Shown: positions 16,739 to 21,647 of the stretch, piece after piece
Position numbering within the stretch: the stretch's first letter is position 1
Layout of the letters: every line of letters begins with the position of its first letter
Source of the DNA: Govanella sp037189785
GTDB lineage: Bacteria > Pseudomonadota > Alphaproteobacteria > Sphingomonadales > Govanellaceae
Assembly (NCBI GenBank): GCA_037189785.1
Contig: JBBCIP010000071.1
Span: 1 to 21,647, forward strand
Direction: 5' to 3'
DNA: 21,647 bases
The notes under the pieces: generated by a model
Told to the model about the DNA's origin: nothing
The model's database searches: none
The model's input: only the letters and a program-made list of their open reading frames with translations
Program-made: the position numbers and the translations under genes

Positions 16739-18118
16739 ATGTCGACCTACAATGCAGAAGCCCCTGAAATTGATGCTCTGAAGCGCGATAATGCCCGGTT
16801 CCAATGGCATCCGATGGTGCCGCCGCACCGGCTTGAACAGGTCCCTCCGTTGATTATCGCCAAGGGTGAGGGCGTGTATGTGACCGATGTCGACGGTCGG
16901 CGCTATATTGACGGTATCGGCGGCCTGTGGTGCGTCAATGTCGGCCACAACCGGCCCGAGGTCAAAGAAGCGATCCGCAAGCAGCTGGATCAGATTGCCT
17001 ATTATTCAAGTTTCGACGGCACCGTGACCCCGCCATCCATTGCCTTGTCCCGCCGTGTGATCGAAATGTCGGCTGAAGAAGACATGGCGCGGGTGATGTT
17101 TTCCTCCGGCGGATCGGATGCAATTGAAACCGCCCTCAAATTGGCGCGGCAATACTGGAAGTTGGTGGGTGAACCGCAACGCACCAAATTCATCTCGTTG
17201 AAGCAGGCCTATCACGGCGTTCATTTCGGTGGCGCGTCGATCAACGGTAACGAGCCATTCCGCTGGGCCTACGAACCATTGCTTCCTGGTTGCTTCCAGG
17301 TCGACACGCCCTGGCTCTATCGCAATCCCTGGACCGAAGATCCCGAAGAACTGGCCCGCATTTGCGCCAATATCCTTGATCGGGAAATCGCTTATCAAGG
17401 GGCCCATACGGTTGCGGCGTTTATCGCCGAACCGGTCCAAGGCGCTGGGGGCGTGATCGTGCCGCCGGCAACTTATTGGCCTTTGGTGCGCGAGATTTGC
17501 GACAAACATGGGGTGCTCTTGATCTCGGACGAAGTCGTCACCGGATTTGGTCGCTCAGGGTCTATGTTCGGGGCGCGGGGGTGGGGCGTGAAGCCCGACA
17601 TCATGTGTCTCGCCAAAGGCATCACATCGGGCTACACCCCGCTTGGGGCAACGGTTTTCAATCGCCGCATTGAAAGCGCCTGGGCCCAGAATATGGGTCT
17701 CGAAGCGGCCTTGATGCATGGCTATACCTACTCAGGCCATCCGGTGTCCTGTGCCGCGGCCTTGGCCTGTCTGGATATCGTCGAAAAAGAAGATCTGCCC
17801 GGCAATGCGGCGAAAATGGGCAAGCGCTTGATCGACGGCTTGAAGCCGTTTGAAGATCGCTTTGCGGCGGTTGGGAATGTTCGTGGCAAAGGCTTGATGG
17901 TGGCGATTGATCTCGTGGCCAACAAAAAGACCCGCGAACCGGTCAACCCTGCCGATGGGTATGCCTATCGTGTGGCGGACGCGGCACGCAACAACGGTGT
18001 GATCGTGCGTCCGGTCGGGACAAAACTAATCTTGTCACCGCCCCTTGTGATTGATGCCGAAGCGGTAGACACACTGGTCCATGGGCTTGAACAAGCGTTG
18101 TCGCAAGTGGACAAGTAA
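16739..18118 (+). CDS. Class III PLP-dependent aminotransferase (omega-amino acid:pyruvate type)
   Basis: This 459-residue cytoplasmic enzyme would move an amino group from an amine or omega-amino acid (for example beta-alanine, putrescine or a related compound) to a keto acid such as pyruvate. Typical features are FQWHPMVPP (21-29), DGIGGLWCVNVGHNRPE (58-74), SSGGSDAIETALKLA (122-136) for PLP phosphate binding, LISDEVVTGFGR with Asp264, and CLAKGITSGYTPLGA with the Schiff-base Lys293. VIVRPVG (421-427) holds Arg424, the position of the carboxylate-gating arginine in omega-transaminases. GGGAGAGAG precedes the ATG by a few bases. It diverges from an AraC regulator and ends in a strong terminator, so it is a single-gene unit. 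The exact substrate cannot be read from sequence. Confidence 0.95.
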   Translation: MSTYNAEAPEIDALKRDNARFQWHPMVPPHRLEQVPPLIIAKGEGVYVTDVDGRRYIDGIGGLWCVNVGHNRPEVKEAIRKQLDQIAYYSSFDGTVTPPSIALSRRVIEMSAEEDMARVMFSSGGSDAIETALKLARQYWKLVGEPQRTKFISLKQAYHGVHFGGASINGNEPFRWAYEPLLPGCFQVDTPWLYRNPWTEDPEELARICANILDREIAYQGAHTVAAFIAEPVQGAGGVIVPPATYWPLVREICDKHGVLLISDEVVTGFGRSGSMFGARGWGVKPDIMCLAKGITSGYTPLGATVFNRRIESAWAQNMGLEAALMHGYTYSGHPVSCAAALACLDIVEKEDLPGNAAKMGKRLIDGLKPFEDRFAAVGNVRGKGLMVAIDLVANKKTREPVNPADGYAYRVADAARNNGVIVRPVGTKLILSPPLVIDAEAVDTLVHGLEQALSQVDK

Positions 18119-18145
18119 AAACAGCGTCTTAATAATCACTGACTT

Positions 18146-18180
18146 TAAAGGGCTGAATGGTGGAAACATTCAGCCCTTTA
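18146..18180. terminator. Bidirectional terminator between aminotransferase and lipoprotein genes
   Basis: TAAAGGGCTGAATG (18146-18159) is perfectly complementary to CATTCAGCCCTTTA (18167-18180) around a 7-nt loop. It lies between convergent stops at 18118 and 18192. Short T-rich flanks on both sides fit use from either strand. Confidence 0.88.
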
Positions 18181-18191
18181 TTGTTAGTCGC

Positions 18192-18656
18192 CTATGGTGC
18201 CGCTGGTGGTATGGACTCTGGCATTGTCTCGGTGGCTTCCGTGCAAATTTGCTCTTTCTTGCCCGGCACGGTCAATGTGGCTTCAGGCCCCTTGGTCCAA
18301 AACGTTGTTTCCGTATCGCTGTAGCGTGCCCCTGATGCCGATACTTCTTGGGACAGCGTTACAGTCCGATCAGGCAGCATCAGGTCCACTTTGTCGGTGG
18401 TGAAATGGGCGATAAATTTGGTGCCGTCCGGGCAATTGAACGCCATCGTTTTGCCTGGGCCTGCATCGGTCATCGCGCCGGCTTCAGGTGCCATCGGGTC
18501 TGTCGCCATTGGATCTGTAGCTGGCGGGACGGTTGCTTGTGGTGTTTCTTGGGGCTCCGGTTGGCGATCACAAGCGGCCAGCAATAATGCTGAACAAGCC
18601 ACTAAAAGAATGGGTCCTTTTAGGGACAGTGGTCTTGATAAATTGCTCTGTGCCAT
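18192..18656 (-). CDS. Lipoprotein with MliC-type lysozyme-inhibitor domain
   Basis: This 154-residue outer-membrane or periplasmic lipoprotein has a signal sequence with lipobox LAAC (Cys29 lipidated). A Pro/Thr/Met linker (about 30-68) includes the repeat ATDPMATDPM. The C-terminal MliC domain (about 70-140) shows FNCPDG (73-78), SASGARYSD (106-114) and FWTKGPEATL (119-128), with Cys75 and Cys138 placed to form the domain's disulfide. MliC proteins block C-type lysozyme at the cell surface; the SGARYS and K(G)PEA segments form the inhibitory loop in the family. AAGGA lies rather far (about 14 nt) upstream of the ATG, so initiation may be weak. It follows the PQQ dehydrogenase by 177 bp on the same strand and probably has its own promoter. 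Confidence 0.87.
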   Translation of the reverse strand: MAQSNLSRPLSLKGPILLVACSALLLAACDRQPEPQETPQATVPPATDPMATDPMAPEAGAMTDAGPGKTMAFNCPDGTKFIAHFTTDKVDLMLPDRTVTLSQEVSASGARYSDTETTFWTKGPEATLTVPGKKEQICTEATETMPESIPPAAP

Positions 18657-18833
18657 AGCTCAATATAATCCTTAGCATCGGTAAATAGGGGTACACTGGA
18701 ATTACACAACCATACCATCCTCGGGTGGGGGTATTTGAATTGTGAACATAGACAACGGATAGAGCGGCAAAAAGGTTCCCAATTTGCCGCTTAACCCCGA
18801 TGCCGGGCATTATTTGCTTTGGATCAGATGATG
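18657..18833. promoter_or_regulatory. Intergenic region before the MliC lipoprotein
   Basis: These 177 bp contain an 8-bp hairpin, GCGGCAAA (18764-18771) with TTTGCCGC (18783-18790), about 45 bp after the dehydrogenase stop. It could slow or end transcription, although no T run follows on the minus strand. A weak TTGTGT/TATTTA pair on the minus strand near 18680-18710 could be the lipoprotein promoter. I see no gene here. Confidence 0.35.
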
Positions 18834-20918
18834 TTATGGGTGTTTTTCGTCCCACGCCTTTTTCAAAATAAAGTCGCGGATTGCAGCGGCGTCTTCGGGT
18901 TTGAGAATTGCTTTGAATGATGGCATGCCGCGCCCTTCCAATCCACCATCCAGCAGAATTTGCATGAACGCATCTTGGTCCCGCACCATCACAGAATGAC
19001 GCAGTTCGGGCAGCACACCGCCGCTGATAACACCGGCGCCATGGCAGCGCGCGCAACGAAGATGATAAAGCGCATCGCCTTGATCGATCACCGCTGCCGT
19101 GGCTGTAACCGGCAGCGGATCCGGGATGGCCTCAGCCTCTGGCATCGGCGGTAAGCTTTCCGTGCCGTCCAAGGCAAACACCAAAAGCCGTCCACCGACC
19201 CGGCGATTATTGTTTTTCGTTTGCGCTGCAGCGTCGGACCCGAGCATGCCCCAAATGCCGCCCCAACCGGCCAGCACGGCAACATATTGTTTGCCATCAA
19301 GGGAATAGGTGATTGGCGCCGCAATAATACCGGATTGTGTTTTGGTGCCCCACAGCTTTTGGCCGGACCGCGCATCATAGGCCAAGAACTGACCGTCGGC
19401 GGTGCCTTGGAAGACCAGGTTCCCGGCGGTGCTCAACGTGCCGCCATTGAACGGACCTTGGTAAGGCACGCGCCAGCGTTCTTCTTGTTTGACCGGGTCC
19501 CAAGCCAACAGCGATCCCGATACGATTTCACGCGGGATGATTTTGGTTGCCGTCAATTGATCGGTGGCGGTGTTCCAATTGGTCGGATCATAGCGGAACC
19601 CGTCCGGCTCCAACGCATAGCGGAACGGCAGATCATTGGCCGGAATATAAACCAAACCGGTGGTCGGATTATACGACATCGGTTGCCAGTTATGGCCGCC
19701 AAGGGGCGACGGTTTGATGATGGCCGGTGCGTGACTGTAATCGGCTTCCGCGCGGACAATCGGCCGCCCGGTTTTCATATCGACGCCATCGGCCCAGCTG
19801 ACCTCGGCATAGTTTTTGGCCGATAGAAGTTCACCGGTTTTGCGATCCAACACATAAAAGAAACCGTTCTTCGGCGCCTGCATGATGATCTTGCGGTTTT
19901 TGCCGTTGATCTTGAGATCGGTCAAAATCATATGCTGGGTCGCGGTATAATCCCATTGATCGCCGGGCGTGGTTTGATAATGCCACAGCAGTTTCCCGCT
20001 ATCCGGCTTCAATGCCAGGATCGACGACACAAATAAATTATCGCCTTTGCCGTCACTGCGCACAGTTTTGGCCCACGGGCTGCTGTTGCCGGTACCGACA
20101 TATAAAATATCGAGGTCGGGATCATAAGCCATGGAATCCCAGGCCGTGCCGCCGCCGCCATATTTCCACCACTCACCGGCCCATGTTTTCATGGCGTCTT
20201 TTAATTCGGGATGTTCGACCGGATCGTCGGGATTTCCGGGGACGGTATAAAACCGCCACGCCATTTCGCCGCTGTCGGCATCATAGGCCGAGATATAGCC
20301 GCGCACGCCAAATTCACCGCCGCCGTTGCCGATGATGACTTTGCCTTTGGCGATGCGCGGTGCGCCGGTAATCGTATAGGCTTTTTCGGGATCGGTGGTG
20401 TGTGTTTCCCACACCGGTTTGCCGGTGGTTCTATCGAGCGCGATCAGGCGACCATCCAATGTTGCGACATAAACTTTGTCTTTCCACAACGCGACGCCGC
20501 GGTTGACCACATCGCAGCAGGCGAAGTTGCCCCGGGCGCCGGGGACTTCCGGATCAAATCTCCACAGTTCTTTGCCGCTGCGGGCGTCGATGGCGGCGAC
20601 GATGCTCCAGGATAGGGAAATATACATGACCCCATCGTCCACCAGCGGCGTCGCTTGCAACCCGCGATCCGTACCGGTGTCGAGATACCAAGCCAGCCCC
20701 ATCTTGTTGACATTGTCGGTGGTGATGCTGTGCAGCGGACTGAACCGGCTTTCGTCATAGGTCCGGCCATGGGCCAGCCAGTTTTGCGGTTCTTTGTCTG
20801 CGGCGACAATGCGTGCCGCCGTCACCGGCTTTGTCGCGTCATGCTTCGCGCCGGCCGTCGCAGCATAAGGGGATAGGATCAAAGCCCCTAAAACAACCAA
20901 AGAAGACAATGGGCGCAT
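18834..20918 (-). CDS. PQQ-dependent quinohaemoprotein alcohol dehydrogenase (type II)
   Basis: This 694-residue periplasmic enzyme oxidises alcohols to aldehydes using PQQ and passes electrons to a fused cytochrome c domain. A signal peptide covers about residues 1-23. The eight-bladed propeller domain includes the adjacent-cysteine pair FACCDVVNRG (Cys134-135), which forms the ring over PQQ, Glu203 (GGGEFGVRG) and Asn278 (GTGNSSPW) as metal ligands, and catalytic Asp323 in PGDQWDYTATQ. The residue two after it is Thr325, not the extra Asp found in lanthanide-dependent enzymes, so a calcium form is predicted. The C-terminal haem domain has CARCH (622-626) and Met665 as probable axial ligand. 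Length fits soluble type II enzymes. It starts 9 bp after the cofH stop on the same strand. Confidence 0.95.
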   Translation of the reverse strand: MRPLSSLVVLGALILSPYAATAGAKHDATKPVTAARIVAADKEPQNWLAHGRTYDESRFSPLHSITTDNVNKMGLAWYLDTGTDRGLQATPLVDDGVMYISLSWSIVAAIDARSGKELWRFDPEVPGARGNFACCDVVNRGVALWKDKVYVATLDGRLIALDRTTGKPVWETHTTDPEKAYTITGAPRIAKGKVIIGNGGGEFGVRGYISAYDADSGEMAWRFYTVPGNPDDPVEHPELKDAMKTWAGEWWKYGGGGTAWDSMAYDPDLDILYVGTGNSSPWAKTVRSDGKGDNLFVSSILALKPDSGKLLWHYQTTPGDQWDYTATQHMILTDLKINGKNRKIIMQAPKNGFFYVLDRKTGELLSAKNYAEVSWADGVDMKTGRPIVRAEADYSHAPAIIKPSPLGGHNWQPMSYNPTTGLVYIPANDLPFRYALEPDGFRYDPTNWNTATDQLTATKIIPREIVSGSLLAWDPVKQEERWRVPYQGPFNGGTLSTAGNLVFQGTADGQFLAYDARSGQKLWGTKTQSGIIAAPITYSLDGKQYVAVLAGWGGIWGMLGSDAAAQTKNNNRRVGGRLLVFALDGTESLPPMPEAEAIPDPLPVTATAAVIDQGDALYHLRCARCHGAGVISGGVLPELRHSVMVRDQDAFMQILLDGGLEGRGMPSFKAILKPEDAAAIRDFILKKAWDEKHP

Positions 20919-20930
20919 ATCAAATTCCTA
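20919..20930 (-). promoter_or_regulatory. Ribosome-binding site formed by the cofH stop codon
   Basis: On the minus strand the cofH stop TAG runs straight into GA, making TAGGA seven bases before the dehydrogenase ATG. The 9-bp spacer leaves no room for a promoter, which supports co-transcription of the two genes. Confidence 0.75.
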
Positions 20931-21647
20931 TATCCGGTGTGGCGATGTGTAGTCTGCGTGATCGTAAACACTATAATGGTCGTCATAAAGCGTTGTTCTT
21001 TGCGTGATCGGCCGGCCGATTTTATGGCCGACGGCGCTGATGGTATTGAGCGATAATTCTTGCCCGTGCTGTGCCCCGGCGGCGCGTGATATGGATTCAT
21101 CCATCAACACGCCGCCCAGGTCATTGGCGCCCGCGTTCAAACACGCGGCAGCACCGGCCGCGCCCATTTTGACCCAGGATGTTTGAATGTTTTTAAGGGA
21201 ACGCCCAAGCACCAACCGGGCCACCCCATGCATCAACAGCGCTTCGCGATAGGTCGGCCCGGGCCGCGCCAAACCTTTGCGGAAAATGGGCGTGTCCGGT
21301 GCGACAAAGGGCAGCGGTACAAACTCGGTGAAGCCGCCGGTTTGATTCTGCACGGCGAGAATATGCAAAAGATGCGTCGCCCAATCTTCATAGCGTTCCA
21401 TGTGACCGAACATGATGGTTGCCGTGGTCCGCAGACCCACAGCATGAGCCGATGTCATCACATGCAACCATTGATCCGTCGTGATCTTATCCGGGCACAG
21501 TGTCGCGCGCACGTCATCATCCAAAATCTCGGCCGCCGTTCCCGGCAGCGATTTCAGCCCGGCGGCCATCAATCGTTCAAGAAAAGCCGGAATCGAAAGA
21601 TCGAGCGTTGTGGCGCCATGCCAGATTTCAAGGGGGGAAAATGCATG
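20928..21647 (-). CDS. cofH: FO synthase subunit 2 / CofH (5' end beyond window)
   Basis: The last 239 residues of a radical-SAM FO synthase are visible; the reading frame stays open to the window edge, where it reads HAFSPLEIWHGATTLDL. CofH joins a tyrosine-derived hydroxybenzyl unit to the diaminouracil made in riboflavin synthesis, giving the deazaflavin FO, precursor of cofactor F420. Diagnostic segments are SLPGTAAEILDDDVR, ATIMFGHMERYEDW, GGFTEFVPLPFV, NIQTSWVKMG and ACLNAGANDLGG followed by MDESISRAAGAQHGQ. These separate it from the menaquinone enzymes MqnC and MqnE. The [4Fe-4S] CxxxCxxC motif and any fused CofG domain would lie upstream, outside the window. The short ORF with a TTG at 21572 is only an internal part. 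It is followed at once by the PQQ dehydrogenase. Confidence 0.92.
   Translation of the reverse strand, partial: HAFSPLEIWHGATTLDLSIPAFLERLMAAGLKSLPGTAAEILDDDVRATLCPDKITTDQWLHVMTSAHAVGLRTTATIMFGHMERYEDWATHLLHILAVQNQTGGFTEFVPLPFVAPDTPIFRKGLARPGPTYREALLMHGVARLVLGRSLKNIQTSWVKMGAAGAAACLNAGANDLGGVLMDESISRAAGAQHGQELSLNTISAVGHKIGRPITQRTTLYDDHYSVYDHADYTSPHRI

Noticed and set aside
18568..19056. Minus-strand ORF of 162 residues bridging dehydrogenase end, spacer and lipoprotein start
   Set aside because: It overlaps two well-supported genes in another frame, is Arg/Cys-rich without motifs and has no start signal.
19221..19826. Plus-strand ORF of 201 residues
   Set aside because: Antisense to the PQQ dehydrogenase, which has clear family motifs throughout.

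Overview
The window is bacterial, protein-coding and tightly packed, with no rRNA, tRNA, insertion sequence or CRISPR array that I can see. The gene families suggest a Gram-negative proteobacterium, most likely an alphaproteobacterium: an RND efflux pair, a periplasmic PQQ quinohaemoprotein, an MliC lipoprotein, an FCD-type GntR regulator, a FecI-like sigma factor and a PepSY membrane protein. The species cannot be named. The organism probably makes cofactor F420, because the right edge carries the C-terminal part of an FO synthase (CofH).

Left (1-3044, minus): a two-gene RND efflux operon, adaptor then inner-membrane pump, joined by an ATGA overlap. The pump runs off the left edge. An AT-rich spacer with an operator-like inverted repeat precedes it.

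Centre-left (3160-7515): a set of hydrolases. An exported alpha/beta hydrolase (minus) diverges from an exported HSL-type esterase (plus). The esterase is followed closely by a cytoplasmic C45-type Ntn acylase. A third, cytoplasmic alpha/beta hydrolase converges from the minus strand and lies just downstream of the transporter ATPase.

Centre (7560-15471): a complete Dpp/Opp-type ABC importer in two blocks. One block is a fused double ATPase (minus). The other is a PepSY protein, a family 5 solute-binding protein and two permeases (minus), each gene overlapping the next by 4 nt. Between the blocks, on the plus strand, sit an FCD-type GntR regulator and a FecI-like ECF sigma factor with no anti-sigma gene in view. 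An AraC-type regulator lies just upstream of the PepSY block and diverges from a class III aminotransferase. My reading, which is inference, is that 3160-15471 forms a scavenging locus. Exported esterases would trim an acylated or ester-containing compound, possibly a metallophore given the PepSY protein and FecI-like sigma. The ABC system would import it, and the cytoplasmic acylase and hydrolase would process it.

Right (15562-21647): the AraC regulator and divergent aminotransferase, with a 21-bp-phased direct repeat between them. After a strong bidirectional terminator come an MliC-like lipoprotein, a PQQ-dependent quinohaemoprotein alcohol dehydrogenase and partial cofH, all on the minus strand. 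The cofH stop codon forms part of the ribosome-binding site of the dehydrogenase, so these two are almost certainly co-transcribed.

No stretch longer than about 250 bases lacks a gene. The longest is 10092-10342, upstream of the sigma factor.
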